This document shows, piece by piece, positions 1-8,851 of a stretch of 64,000 nt of DNA. The DNA lies in the NCBI GenBank assembly GCA_041920415.1, contig JBHGYD010000028.1, forward strand, positions 186,001 through 250,000, written 5' to 3'. Source of the stretch: JBHGYD01 sp041920415. GTDB lineage: Bacteria; Bacillota; Bacilli; Bacillales; Anoxybacillaceae. Under the pieces are notes generated by a model. The model was not told where the DNA came from. It searched no databases and worked only from the letters and a program-made list of their open reading frames with translations. The position numbers were made by a program, and so were the translations under genes. Position 1 is the first letter of the stretch, and every line of letters begins with the position of its first letter.

Positions 1-65
1 ACTAATGCCGAAACAATAAATAACAAAACGGCAATGGCTAACGCAATCCAGCGTTTGCGACTCAT
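1..65 (-). CDS. sppA: Signal peptide peptidase SppA, N-terminal fragment cut by the window edge
   Basis: Only about the first 21 codons lie in the window. They read MSRKRWIALAIAVLLFIVSA, a basic start followed by one hydrophobic segment, which matches the membrane anchor at the start of Bacillus SppA (S49 family, degrades cleaved signal peptides in the membrane). An ATG two codons upstream is in frame, but the GGGGGA ribosome binding site lies one base from it and seven bases from the chosen ATG. The gene is divergent from nadK2, as expected from B. subtilis synteny. Identification rests on a short sequence plus context. Confidence 0.6.
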   Translation of the reverse strand, partial: MSRKRWIALAIAVLLFIVSAL

Positions 66-189
66 GCTCATTCCCCCTTATCAACAAATGATGTTAGTTC
101 CATGACAATAGTGATACACTATATGTATGATTCATTTATTTTACCATAATAGTCAGCTAACTAAAATATGACAAAAAGGAGGTTCCATC

Positions 190-993
190 ATGGCAGAGCG
201 TCGAAATCACATTTATTTTTTTTATCCGCACGATGAACGGCTCATCCAACAAGTCAAGCCGCTCATTGAACTCGCTCAGCAATCGGAATTTGTCGTAGTA
301 GACGATCATCGAAAGGCCAATGTGATTGTTAGTATCGGTGATGATGGCTCATTTCTTCAAGCAGTACGACAAACAGGATTTCGAAACGATTGCCTATATG
401 CCGGCATTTCTACATTACCATCCCGCGGTTTTTATTGCGACTTTCAGATTGATGACATCGATCACATGGTAGAGGCGATGACGAATGAACAAGTTGAAGT
501 GAGAAGGTATCCGATCATTCAAGTCACGATTGATGATACCGCTTCGTTTTTTTGCTTAAATGAATGCTCCATTCGCTCAGGAATCATTAAAACATTTGTG
601 ATGGATGTATTTATTGACGATCTTCATTTTGAAACATTCCGTGGCGACGGAATGATTGTAGCAACACCAACAGGAAGTACGGCTTATAATAAATCTGTCA
701 ATGGAGCCGTCGTTGACCCGCTTCTTCCTTGCATTCAAGTAAGTGAACTTGCTTCGCTTAATAACAATCGTTATCGCACATTAGGCTCATCGTTTATTTT
801 AAGCGGACAACGAAAACTTACATTAAAAATTTCTCCAGAAGGAAATCATTACCCAATCATTGGGATGGACAACGAAGCACTTAGTGTACAACATATCGAA
901 AAAATCGATATTGTCTTAAGTGACCGTGTCATTAAAACTGTAAGATTGAAAGATAACTCGTTCTGGGAAAAAGTAAAACGAACCTTTTTATAA
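190..993 (+). CDS. nadK2: NAD kinase, second Bacillus paralogue (NadK2/YtdI type)
   Basis: Phosphorylates NAD+ to NADP+ in the cytoplasm, using ATP or polyphosphate. The 267-residue protein has the GGDG-type phosphate motif in the form GDDGS at residues 50-54, and the NAD-kinase core motifs CLNECSIRSG and GDGMIVATPTGSTAYN in the middle. Length is normal for the family. The start is well supported by AAGGAGG 7-8 bases upstream of the ATG. It is transcribed alone, divergent from sppA and convergent with the acyl-CoA synthetase, with which it shares a hairpin terminator. The substitution of Asp for the second Gly of GGDG is typical of this paralogue as I recall it. Confidence 0.9.
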   Translation: MAERRNHIYFFYPHDERLIQQVKPLIELAQQSEFVVVDDHRKANVIVSIGDDGSFLQAVRQTGFRNDCLYAGISTLPSRGFYCDFQIDDIDHMVEAMTNEQVEVRRYPIIQVTIDDTASFFCLNECSIRSGIIKTFVMDVFIDDLHFETFRGDGMIVATPTGSTAYNKSVNGAVVDPLLPCIQVSELASLNNNRYRTLGSSFILSGQRKLTLKISPEGNHYPIIGMDNEALSVQHIEKIDIVLSDRVIKTVRLKDNSFWEKVKRTFL

Positions 994-1000
994 TTACGAA

Positions 1001-1032
1001 AGAGGGCTGTTTCACAAAGGAATCAGCCCTCT
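1001..1032. terminator. Hairpin shared by nadK2 and the convergent acyl-CoA synthetase gene
   Basis: AGAGGGCTG and CAGCCCTCT form a perfect 9-bp stem around a 14-base loop between the two convergent stop codons. The U-rich stretch is stronger on the nadK2 side. Confidence 0.75.
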
Positions 1033-1046
1033 TACAAATGATATTT

Positions 1047-2639
1047 TTATTTCTGCTGAGCAAGGCGCATTTCGCGTTCACGTAATTCGACGCGGCGAAT
1101 TTTTCCGGATGTGGTTTTTGGTAATTCTTCAACGAATTCGATTTTGCGCGGATATTTATATGGCGCCGTTAACTGTTTGACATGCTCTTGTAACGCTGGA
1201 ATGAGCGATGGATCATTCACATCAACCCCGTCACGAAGCACGATGAACGCTTTTACGACATGACCGCGCACTTCATCTGGGCTGGCCACAACAGCACATT
1301 CTTTGACAGCTGGATGTTTAACAAGCGCATCTTCGACTTCAAACGGTCCAATCGTATAGCCAGAACTAATAATAATATCATCTCCGCGTCCTTCAAACCA
1401 AAAATATCCATCTTCATCTTTCTTTGCTTTATCTCCTGTAATATAGTAGTCTCCACGAAACTGCATCGCTGTTCGTTCAGGGTCTTTATAATAATGTTTA
1501 AATAATGTTGGTGTCTCAATATGAACAGCAATATCGCCCACTTCTCCTACACCGCAAGGCTCTCCGTTTTCATTGATAATCTCGACTCGATTTCCAGGTG
1601 TCGGCTTGCCCATCGAACCCGGCTTAATTTTCATTCCTTTCATGACACCAACAAGCAATGTGTTTTCGGTTTGTCCATAACCATCTCGTACTTGGACGTT
1701 AAAATATTTTTCAAATGTATCAATCACTTCTCGATTCAACGGTTCCCCCGCTGATACTGCACTGTGTAAATGAGACAATTGATAGTTTCCGATCGTTGGA
1801 ACTTTTGCCATTAACCGATATTCCGTTGGAGTACAACAAAGAACATTTACTTCGTATTTACTTAAAAGCTGCAAATATTTTTCCGGTTCAAATCGTCCGT
1901 GATAAACCAATCCTGTCGCACCTGAACCTAACGTCGATAAAAATGGACTCCAAATCCATTTTTGCCACCCTGGACCTGCCGTTGCCCATACGATATCTCC
2001 TTCTTCAATACAGAGCCAATTTTTGGCTGCTATGCGCAAATGGGCATACGCCCAGCCATGCGTGTGAACGACTCCTTTTGGATTTCCTGTTGTTCCCGAT
2101 GTATACGATAAAAACGCCATGTCATCGCGAGAAGTATCCGCAGCAGCAAGCTCACCGCTTTCGTTTTCGATGGTTTTCGTCAAATTCAGCCAGCCTTCTA
2201 TTTCACAATTTCCAATCACAAATTTTAGAACATCATCCATATTTTCAATTGGAATAAACTGTTCTACATACGGCTCGTACACAATAACCGCCTTCACTTC
2301 CCCGTGCGAAATACGGTATTGTAAATCTTTTGTTCGTAACATCTCAGAGCTTGGAATCACAACGAGTCCAACTTTTAAAGCAGCTAAATACACCTCATAC
2401 GCTTCAATTAAGCGCGGCACCATAACGAGCACCTTATCGCCTTTTTGTAGGCCTCGAGAAATTAAAGCGTTTCCAATTTTATTCGCATTCTTGATGAGAT
2501 CTCCATATGTAATTTCTCTCGTATCCCCTTGTTCGTTCTCCCATTTTAAAGCGATTCTGTTTGGAGTTTGCTGTGCATATTTTTCGATTTCAGAAGTTAA
2601 ATTGTAATGCTTTGGAGCAATTAAATCCTCTCGTTTCAT
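1047..2639 (-). CDS. mbcS: Short/branched-chain acyl-CoA synthetase (MbcS/YtcI type)
   Basis: ANL-superfamily enzyme that adenylates a carboxylic acid and transfers it to CoA. The 530-residue protein has the ATP-binding motif YTSGTTGNPKGVVHTHG near residue 190, the DGYGQTE motif, an ITGD motif, and the C-terminal catalytic lysine segment KTTSGKIRR. It is related to AcsA further along the window but shorter. In B. subtilis the gene next to sspA is ytcI, later called mbcS and linked to methylbutyryl-CoA formation; the substrate here is inferred from that. The open frame extends 15 codons further, but AGGGGG sits nine bases before the ATG of MKREDLIAP, so that start is preferred. Confidence 0.85.
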   Translation of the reverse strand: MKREDLIAPKHYNLTSEIEKYAQQTPNRIALKWENEQGDTREITYGDLIKNANKIGNALISRGLQKGDKVLVMVPRLIEAYEVYLAALKVGLVVIPSSEMLRTKDLQYRISHGEVKAVIVYEPYVEQFIPIENMDDVLKFVIGNCEIEGWLNLTKTIENESGELAAADTSRDDMAFLSYTSGTTGNPKGVVHTHGWAYAHLRIAAKNWLCIEEGDIVWATAGPGWQKWIWSPFLSTLGSGATGLVYHGRFEPEKYLQLLSKYEVNVLCCTPTEYRLMAKVPTIGNYQLSHLHSAVSAGEPLNREVIDTFEKYFNVQVRDGYGQTENTLLVGVMKGMKIKPGSMGKPTPGNRVEIINENGEPCGVGEVGDIAVHIETPTLFKHYYKDPERTAMQFRGDYYITGDKAKKDEDGYFWFEGRGDDIIISSGYTIGPFEVEDALVKHPAVKECAVVASPDEVRGHVVKAFIVLRDGVDVNDPSLIPALQEHVKQLTAPYKYPRKIEFVEELPKTTSGKIRRVELREREMRLAQQK

Positions 2640-2721
2640 CTCCCTCATCCCCCTCATATCATCTTTTCTTAATAAATTATACAAAATAATTAAAATATTT
2701 TGTATAATTTTTTAAAATAAT

Positions 2722-2743
2722 AAAGGCGGGGAATCCCCGCCCT
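2722..2743 (-). terminator. Rho-independent terminator of the SASP gene
   Basis: On the minus strand GGCGGGG-ATT-CCCCGCC forms a G+C-rich stem followed by TTTATTATTTT, just after the SASP stop codon and before the acyl-CoA synthetase gene. Confidence 0.8.
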
Positions 2744-2762
2744 TGTAGCCATTAATATTCAA

Positions 2763-2975
2763 TTAAAATTGAGTAGGGTATGAACCACCTAATTGTTGTT
2801 GCGCCATAGAAACAAGACGTTTTGTGATTTCTCCACCAACAGAACCGTTTGCGCGTGAAGTTGTATCAGCACCTAGTGTTACACCAAATTCTTGGGCAAT
2901 TTCATATTTCATTTGCTCAAGAGCTTGTTGTGCTCCAGCAACTAATAATTGATTAGAGTTGTTATTGCGTGCCAT
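2763..2975 (-). CDS. sspA: Alpha/beta-type small acid-soluble spore protein
   Basis: A 70-residue DNA-binding protein made in the forespore; this family coats spore DNA and is cut by the GPR protease on germination. It has both conserved family segments: the GPR-cleavage region KYEIAQEFGV and the C-terminal GSVGGEITKRLV. Full length for the family. It has a strong AAGGAGG site and a sigma-G-like promoter immediately upstream. It lies between thiI and mbcS, the position of sspA in B. subtilis. The start codon is inside one arm of a 13-bp inverted repeat (see findings). Confidence 0.95.
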   Translation of the reverse strand: MARNNNSNQLLVAGAQQALEQMKYEIAQEFGVTLGADTTSRANGSVGGEITKRLVSMAQQQLGGSYPTQF

Positions 2976-3020
2976 GTGTTTTCACCTCCTTTGTACTTAT
3001 AGAGTGTGTGAAAACACATG
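2973..3020 (-). repeat. Perfect 13-bp inverted repeat overlapping the SASP ribosome binding site
   Basis: CATGTGTTTTCAC (2973-2985) and GTGAAAACACATG (3008-3020) are exact reverse complements separated by 22 bases. The arm nearer the gene includes the SASP start codon and abuts the AGGAGG, while the far arm lies in the promoter spacer. Confidence 0.85.
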
Positions 3021-3030
3021 ACATCATTCA
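3000..3030 (-). promoter_or_regulatory. Sigma-G-type forespore promoter of the SASP gene
   Basis: On the minus strand TGAATG (3025-3030) and CACTCTA (3000-3006) are separated by exactly 18 bases. These resemble the sigma-G consensus (TGMATA, 18 bases, CATWMTA) and fit expression of a SASP in the forespore. The predicted transcript would start around 2993. Confidence 0.7.
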
Positions 3031-3056
3031 TTTATTATTTTGGTAAATTTTGAGAT

Positions 3057-4262
3057 TTAAAATAACTGTTCAAACTCGTCGACCGTTGCGAATTCCTCGT
3101 CAATCACTAACGTTTCTGTATTGGCAACCGCTTCATCGATAAGTGGTGCAAAATCGATAAAACTTTCATAATGGATGACTTTTTCTTTTTTTGGTTTTGT
3201 TTTTGGTGCACTTGGGGTAAAAATGGTACAACAATCTTCGTATGGAAGAATGGAAATATCGTGTGTATCAATGTTTCGAGCCATCTCAATGATTTCCGTT
3301 TTATCCATTGAAACGAGTGGACGAAGAATCGGCGTTGTTGTCACATCGTTAATGACTACCATGCTTTCAAGCGTTTGGCTCGCTACTTGTCCAAGACTTT
3401 CACCAGTGACAATCGCAAGCCCATTATATTTTTTCCGTAATATATCCGTAATTTTCAACATCATTCGTCTCGATGAAATAAGCGAATAACCATCTGGTAC
3501 TTGCTTATGAATCGTCTGCTGAATCTCTGTAAACGGAACGATATGAAGTTTAATTCTTCCGCCAAATTTCGTCAATTTTTTTACTAAATCAATGACTTTT
3601 TGTTTGGCGCGTTCGCTTGTAAACGGAGGGCTAAAAAAGTGTACAGCCTCAATTTCTAACCCGCGTTTCATCGCTAAATATCCGGCAACCGGGCTATCAA
3701 TTCCGCCTGACAGCATGAGCATCGCTTTTCCGCTTGTTCCAACTGGAAGCCCTCCTGCTCCAGGAATATCGTAACACGTAACATCTGTTCCGTCTTTACG
3801 CACTTCCACGCGAACGTTAATATCCGGTTCATGAACATTTACGGTTAATCCTTCTGTGTTTCGCAATATGTAGCTGCCAATTTCGTAGTTGAGCTCATTG
3901 CTTCCAAATGGAAACTGTTTATCTACCCGCTTTGCGCTCACTTTAAATGTTTTTCCCTCGTAAGGAAGTTGTTGAACAGCGGCTAACGCAGTTGCCTTAA
4001 TTTGCTCGATATCATTCTCACACTTCATGGCCAAGCTGAACGAATGAATCCCGAATACGGTTTTTAATTGTTCAATGATGTCTTCATGTGGCTCACCATT
4101 AAGTAAAATGTACATGCGGTCGCGCATATATTCAATTTTTATATTAGAAAACGCCTTTAATTTTTTTTCGATGTTCCGCTTTAAGCGAAGAACAAATCGG
4201 TTACGGTTTCGTCCTTTTGTGGTCATTTCTCCATAGCGAATTAAAATGCGATCATATTTCAT
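3057..4262 (-). CDS. thiI: tRNA 4-thiouridine sulfurtransferase ThiI
   Basis: Adenylates U8 of tRNA and inserts sulfur, and can also supply sulfur for thiamine in some bacteria. The 401-residue protein has an N-terminal ferredoxin-like/THUMP region and a PP-loop ATPase motif SGGIDSPVAGY near residue 184. It ends without the C-terminal rhodanese domain of the E. coli enzyme, as is normal in Bacillus. There the partner cysteine desulfurase passes sulfur directly, and that partner is the next gene upstream, with only five bases between them. A conserved DCCTIF segment lies near the C-terminus. Confidence 0.95.
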   Translation of the reverse strand: MKYDRILIRYGEMTTKGRNRNRFVLRLKRNIEKKLKAFSNIKIEYMRDRMYILLNGEPHEDIIEQLKTVFGIHSFSLAMKCENDIEQIKATALAAVQQLPYEGKTFKVSAKRVDKQFPFGSNELNYEIGSYILRNTEGLTVNVHEPDINVRVEVRKDGTDVTCYDIPGAGGLPVGTSGKAMLMLSGGIDSPVAGYLAMKRGLEIEAVHFFSPPFTSERAKQKVIDLVKKLTKFGGRIKLHIVPFTEIQQTIHKQVPDGYSLISSRRMMLKITDILRKKYNGLAIVTGESLGQVASQTLESMVVINDVTTTPILRPLVSMDKTEIIEMARNIDTHDISILPYEDCCTIFTPSAPKTKPKKEKVIHYESFIDFAPLIDEAVANTETLVIDEEFATVDEFEQLF

Positions 4263-4267
4263 CTTTT

Positions 4268-5410
4268 CTACCTCGTTACCTCTTTTAATTTTTTTATAGC
4301 GTCTTTTATCGCTTGAATCACAATAGGAATTTCTTCAAGCGTATTTTCGTATGACAAACTAATCCGAATTGAGCTTTCGGCACGTTTTTGGTCAGCTCCC
4401 ATCGCCAACAACGTTTTACTCGGCGCTCTCTTTTTCGATGAGCAAGCCGATGTTGTCGAAACGAAAATTTGTTGTTTTGCTAATTCGTGGACAAATACTT
4501 CTGACTTTAAGCCATTTAACGAGAAATTAATAATATGTGGAGCAGAGTTATCTAACGGCGTATTTAACTGAATATCCGGAATCGCTTGCAGCTCTTTTAT
4601 CCATTTTTCCTTTACATCCAATAAATAAGGCAATTGTTTTTCATACTTCTCAAACGACATGCGTAACGCTTTCGTCATTGCCACAATCGCCGCTACGTTT
4701 TCTGTTCCCGAACGAAGTTGCATTTCTTGACCTCCTCCTGCTAAAAGGGGAGAAAGTCGAACTCCGTTACGAACATATAAAATACCCGCTCCGCGCAAGC
4801 CGTGAAACTTATGAGCTGACATCGTGCATAAATCGACATGCGCTTCTTTTAGGTGAAGTGGCACTTTCCCTATTCCTTGCACATGGTCGACGTGAAAAAT
4901 GATTTTAGGATACTGTTTTAAAAATCGGCCAATTTTCTCAATTGGTTGAATCGAGCCGATTTCGTTATTCACATGCATAATCGAAACGAGAATCGTATTA
5001 TCACGAATTGCTTGAGCTAGTTCATCAACATTGACAATTCCTTTTTCATTGACAGGTAAATAGGTTACTTCAAAACCTATTTCTTCCAATTGTTTATATG
5101 GTTCGGCCACGGACGGATGTTCTATCGCTGTTGTAATAATATGGTTGCCACGATGGCGATAGTGAAGAGCGACACCTTTGATAGCGAAATTATTCGCCTC
5201 TGTTCCCCCGGAAGTAAAAATGATTTCCCCTGGTTTTACTCCTAATAATTTCGCTACTTGTTCTCTTGACTGCGTTAATAACCGTTCCGCTTTCATCCCT
5301 AATTCATGAAGGGAGGAAGGATTGCCGAAATATTTCGTTGCAACTGTTACAAACGAATCTACCACTTCCGGAAACGGCCTTGTTGTCGCACTGTTATCTA
5401 AATAAATCAT
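4268..5410 (-). CDS. nifZ: Cysteine desulfurase partner of ThiI (NifZ/IscS-type)
   Basis: PLP enzyme that takes sulfur from cysteine as a persulfide and, by its pairing with thiI, most likely feeds tRNA 4-thiouridine synthesis. The 380-residue protein starts MIYLDNSATT. It has the PLP lysine in TMSAHKFHG and the persulfide cysteine in STTSACSSKK near residue 320. The open frame runs 32 codons further upstream, but CGGAGG is placed correctly for the ATG at 5410. It forms a two-gene operon with thiI, the arrangement of B. subtilis nifZ-thiI. Confidence 0.92.
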   Translation of the reverse strand: MIYLDNSATTRPFPEVVDSFVTVATKYFGNPSSLHELGMKAERLLTQSREQVAKLLGVKPGEIIFTSGGTEANNFAIKGVALHYRHRGNHIITTAIEHPSVAEPYKQLEEIGFEVTYLPVNEKGIVNVDELAQAIRDNTILVSIMHVNNEIGSIQPIEKIGRFLKQYPKIIFHVDHVQGIGKVPLHLKEAHVDLCTMSAHKFHGLRGAGILYVRNGVRLSPLLAGGGQEMQLRSGTENVAAIVAMTKALRMSFEKYEKQLPYLLDVKEKWIKELQAIPDIQLNTPLDNSAPHIINFSLNGLKSEVFVHELAKQQIFVSTTSACSSKKRAPSKTLLAMGADQKRAESSIRISLSYENTLEEIPIVIQAIKDAIKKLKEVTR

Positions 5411-5520
5411 GACGTCAATCCTCCGATTGTAAGTGCTCACATGAACAGATAATCCGTCTTTTATAATATAAAATAAAATCGGTATACCGCAACAGAAACG
5501 TACCATTTACATTATTCACG

Positions 5521-5565
5521 AAAAAACCGATAAATATCTACTGATGTAGGTATTTATCGGTTTTT
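5521..5565 (-). terminator. Terminator of ezrA
   Basis: AAAAACCGATAAATA and TATTTATCGGTTTTTT pair across a short imperfect loop on the minus strand just after the ezrA stop. The U-tract is strong, and the palindrome may work in both directions. Confidence 0.75.
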
Positions 5566-5570
5566 CCCTC

Positions 5571-7277
5571 TTAGCTTTTTTGTTTTGGCTCTTCTTTTTC
5601 TAAAAATTGTTGAATATGCTGAAGCGCACCTGGCTCCACTTGTTCTACCGTCGCCACCGCTTGTTCAAGCGCCTGCTCATAATCATAGTTGCGGAATAAC
5701 AACTCCGCTTCCTCAAGCCCTTCTTTCACCGATGGATACCGACGACGATAACGGTTTCCATATTGAATGACTTTTTCGACAAGATCGGCTTGTTCAATCA
5801 TTTCTTTCGTACGTACACACACACGTTCCACTAAAACAGCGGCTTCCTCTAATGTTTGGTTAACCGCCTCCATATTTAGCGGTTTGTCATCGAGACGCAA
5901 TGCGACCTGCATAAGGAGATCTTTTGCCTCATCTAATTGCAGTTTATAGGCTTCTGGCAATCCTGGCAAACGACTCTTTTTGATTAAACGAATGGCTTCA
6001 GACAGTTTCTTTTTCATCTCGCTTACTTTTTTGCGAGCGGCCAACTCATCTTTACGCAATGTTTGGAGCATTTCGCGAAATTGCTCATGCTCCTCTTTCA
6101 TCATATTGATATGTAAGAGTAGTTGTTCAAGCTCTTCTTTAATAATCGAATGAGCGGTTTGCTCTTCCATCACACGAGCTTGAATGAGCGAAAACCGCTT
6201 AACCAATTGATGAATTTGTTTTTCAATGCTGCGATATTTTTCAAGGTCTTGAGCTGACAAACGGTAACTTTGTTGCACAAATAACGTCTCTTCGCTCGTT
6301 TCCTTCGCTTCTTCGCTTAAGCGATATAATTGTTCCTCAATTTTCCCCATTTCTGTTTTGACATATTGATGAGCGATGACTTCTTTCTCTAATAAATCGT
6401 ATAACGTTTCAATCTCTTCTTTTGCCTCTAAAATGGCTTGTTTCGCTTCCTCCACACGAAGATCGCGAATCATTTCGATAAATCGTTGCAATTTTTCTTG
6501 CTTTTCCGCAACTTCCTGCTCGATTTGAAGATGGTCGAGAATATAACCGGCTTCTTCCATTTCCATGTATCCATCTAAAAGTTCTTCAAGTTGGGCCGGA
6601 ATGGTCGTTTGACATTCGGTTAATAATTCAGGAATGTCATGAAGCATCTGTAATAACTCTTTCAATTCTTTTTTTAAGAAAAGCACAACCTCTCTTGCCG
6701 CTAAATAATTACCTGAATTGGTTAATTCCTCAAATCTTTGAAACTCATTATGAATGTTCTCTAGTTTTTCGGTTAACTTTTCCTCTGCTGCCCCAAACGT
6801 ATGACGATACGCTAACAATACCTTCTTGGCATCCCGATAAATCCCTTTTAACTCTTCGATTTCCGTGCGGTTTTGCTCTTCACTACCAATGAGCTCGTCT
6901 AATTCATTAAGAATCGTTTGAATTTCTTCTTCTGTTTTGAAAAGCATGCGTTCGACTTCTCGTAACACTTCTTTGGCTTTTGTATAACGATACTTATCGA
7001 GAAACTCTTCGACATCAAACAATTTTTCCTCAACATCCGGGAGTTTCGTAGCAATGATTTCATCCCATTGATGGCGCCAACGTTCAAATAATTGTTCCGT
7101 TTCCCCCGTCATATTGAGCTGCTTCACTTTTGAAAGCTCATCAGTAATCGGTCGGTTCATGATTGAGATTTTCCATGACTCTAGTCGGTCAATTTCTCGA
7201 TACATTTTCTTTCGATAAACGTAGTTATATATCATTCCTCCGCTAATGAGGAGTAAAATCATAACTGTGATTTCCAT
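5571..7277 (-). CDS. ezrA: Septation ring regulator EzrA
   Basis: Membrane-anchored, spectrin-like protein that restrains FtsZ ring formation and joins the divisome in Firmicutes. The 568-residue protein has one N-terminal membrane segment (about residues 4-22) followed by long heptad-rich coiled coils to the C-terminus. After the membrane segment it carries the typical IDRLESWKISIMNRP region. The longest frame adds ten residues; the ATG at 7277, preceded by AAGGGGG, gives the family N-terminus MEITVMILL. It is transcribed alone, next to nifZ as in B. subtilis and divergent from hisJ. Confidence 0.95.
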   Translation of the reverse strand: MEITVMILLLISGGMIYNYVYRKKMYREIDRLESWKISIMNRPITDELSKVKQLNMTGETEQLFERWRHQWDEIIATKLPDVEEKLFDVEEFLDKYRYTKAKEVLREVERMLFKTEEEIQTILNELDELIGSEEQNRTEIEELKGIYRDAKKVLLAYRHTFGAAEEKLTEKLENIHNEFQRFEELTNSGNYLAAREVVLFLKKELKELLQMLHDIPELLTECQTTIPAQLEELLDGYMEMEEAGYILDHLQIEQEVAEKQEKLQRFIEMIRDLRVEEAKQAILEAKEEIETLYDLLEKEVIAHQYVKTEMGKIEEQLYRLSEEAKETSEETLFVQQSYRLSAQDLEKYRSIEKQIHQLVKRFSLIQARVMEEQTAHSIIKEELEQLLLHINMMKEEHEQFREMLQTLRKDELAARKKVSEMKKKLSEAIRLIKKSRLPGLPEAYKLQLDEAKDLLMQVALRLDDKPLNMEAVNQTLEEAAVLVERVCVRTKEMIEQADLVEKVIQYGNRYRRRYPSVKEGLEEAELLFRNYDYEQALEQAVATVEQVEPGALQHIQQFLEKEEPKQKS

Positions 7278-7468
7278 AAATAGCCCCCTTGCACCCGAGT
7301 TAGTCAAAGAAAAAATGACGGTTTATGGAGAAGGCAAAAACATTTGAATAATGTTTTTTTAATGTTTTTATGATACCATGTTAACGACATTTTTTGAGCA
7401 AAATTTTTAATTTTTTTTACAGAAATCTTCATTTTTTTCAATATCTAATTGAGAAAGGAGCGATTTTT

Positions 7469-8272
7469 TTGCGAGATGGACATGTTCATACACCATTCTG
7501 TCCGCACGGAAGTAACGATTCATTCGAACAATATATTGAACACGCAATTCACTTAGGTTATAAGGAAATTTCGTTTACGGAACACGCTCCGCTGCCACCA
7601 ACATTTATCGACCCAACTCCTTATCAAGACAGCGCGATGAAACTTGAACATCTAGAGGAGTATTTATTAACACTTCAGCAACTGAAAAAACAATATAAAA
7701 ACGATATCATCATTCACACCGGATTAGAAGTAGACTTTATTGTCGGATATGAGGAAGAAACCGCTCGCTTCCTTGAAGAAGTAGGTCCTGAATTAGATGA
7801 TAGCATTTTATCCGTTCATTTTCTTTCTTACCGTGACCAATATTTTTGCTTAGATTACAGCCCCGACATGTTTGAAGCTATGACAAAAGCGTTTGGATCT
7901 GTCTCTCAAGTATACGAAGCGTATTATGATACGTTATTGCAATCAATTCGTGCCGACCTTGGTCCATATAAACCAAAACGCATCGGTCATATGACGCTCG
8001 TTCAAAAGTTTCAAAAGCAATTTCCTTGTCGAAATCCAATGACGGACAAAATTTTATTCATTCTTGATGAAATCAAAACACATCATTATGAGCTCGACTA
8101 TAACGGAGCCGGGGTTCAAAAACCGCTTTGTTTAGAACCATATCCTCCAGATTGGATTGTTGATGAAGCGATGAAACGCAACATTCCCCTCATTTATGGT
8201 TCTGACGCTCACTCTGCAAAAGATTTACACCAAGGAATAGACGCTATGATCAAAGAAGCATTTTTTATTTGA
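7469..8272 (+). CDS. hisJ: Histidinol-phosphatase, PHP family, with TTG start
   Basis: Removes phosphate from histidinol phosphate in histidine synthesis. The 267-residue protein opens with the metal-binding PHP motif RDGHVHTPFCPHG. Further metal ligands are plausible in TEHAPLPP, HIGHMTL-like and YGSDAHSA segments. An upstream in-frame ATG would add 25 unrelated residues; AAAGGAG lies nine bases before the TTG at 7469, which places the PHP motif right at the N-terminus as in the family. It stands alone, away from any his operon, as B. subtilis hisJ does. Confidence 0.88.
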   Translation: MRDGHVHTPFCPHGSNDSFEQYIEHAIHLGYKEISFTEHAPLPPTFIDPTPYQDSAMKLEHLEEYLLTLQQLKKQYKNDIIIHTGLEVDFIVGYEEETARFLEEVGPELDDSILSVHFLSYRDQYFCLDYSPDMFEAMTKAFGSVSQVYEAYYDTLLQSIRADLGPYKPKRIGHMTLVQKFQKQFPCRNPMTDKILFILDEIKTHHYELDYNGAGVQKPLCLEPYPPDWIVDEAMKRNIPLIYGSDAHSAKDLHQGIDAMIKEAFFI

Positions 8273-8326
8273 AAATTTTTACCTTCCATCATAAAATAAG
8301 CGCATATTGTCAAGGAGGAGATATCT

Positions 8327-8806
8327 ATGTTTCACGTCATGAACTATAATGGCACAAGAGAAGAAAATTACGAATTAGTCATTAAACAACTCAAAGCGTT
8401 AATTGAAGGGGAAACGAACCTCATCGCTAACTTAGCGAACGCTTCCGCTTTATTAAACCAATTTCTAGAACAAATCAATTGGGTCGGCTTCTATTTAACA
8501 GAAGGAAACGAGCTTGTGTTAGGACCATTTCAAGGCTTGCCAGCGTGCGTACGAATCCCCTTCGGTAAAGGCGTATGCGGAAGTGCAGCCAAAAATAAAA
8601 AAACAGAACTTGTTCCTGATGTAAACCTTTTCCCTGGACATATTGCATGTGACGCGGCATCACAGTCTGAAATTGTTGTACCGATGATCAAAAATGGAGA
8701 AGTCATCGGTGTTTTAGATATTGACAGCCCTATAAAAAATCGCTTTGATGAAGTGGACCAACATTATTTAGAGAAATTTGTCGAAACGCTAGTTGCCTCA
8801 TTATAA
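8327..8806 (+). CDS. msrC: Free methionine-(R)-sulfoxide reductase, GAF family (YtsP type)
   Basis: A single GAF domain of 159 residues that reduces free methionine-R-sulfoxide using active-site cysteines. Three cysteines are visible in the expected spacing: LPACVRIPFG, KGVCGSAA and HIACDAASQ. The C-terminal VIGVLDIDSP segment is typical of the family. A strong AAGGAGGAG site precedes the ATG. It ends at a hairpin shared with the convergent diguanylate cyclase gene. In B. subtilis, ytsP lies beside ytrP and rpsD as here. Confidence 0.9.
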   Translation: MFHVMNYNGTREENYELVIKQLKALIEGETNLIANLANASALLNQFLEQINWVGFYLTEGNELVLGPFQGLPACVRIPFGKGVCGSAAKNKKTELVPDVNLFPGHIACDAASQSEIVVPMIKNGEVIGVLDIDSPIKNRFDEVDQHYLEKFVETLVASL

Positions 8807-8825
8807 AGATATATGAACGCGAACA

Positions 8826-8851
8826 AAGGAATCCGCCAAAACGGATTCCTT
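8826..8851. terminator. Terminator shared by msrC and the GGDEF gene
   Basis: AAGGAATCCG and CGGATTCCTT form a perfect 10-bp stem with a six-base loop between convergent stop codons. Confidence 0.75.

Noticed and set aside
1260..2607. Several plus-strand open frames of 77-180 codons opposite mbcS
   Set aside because: They follow the codon phase of the real gene on the other strand and have no binding sites or family resemblance; the same holds for other long antisense frames in the window.
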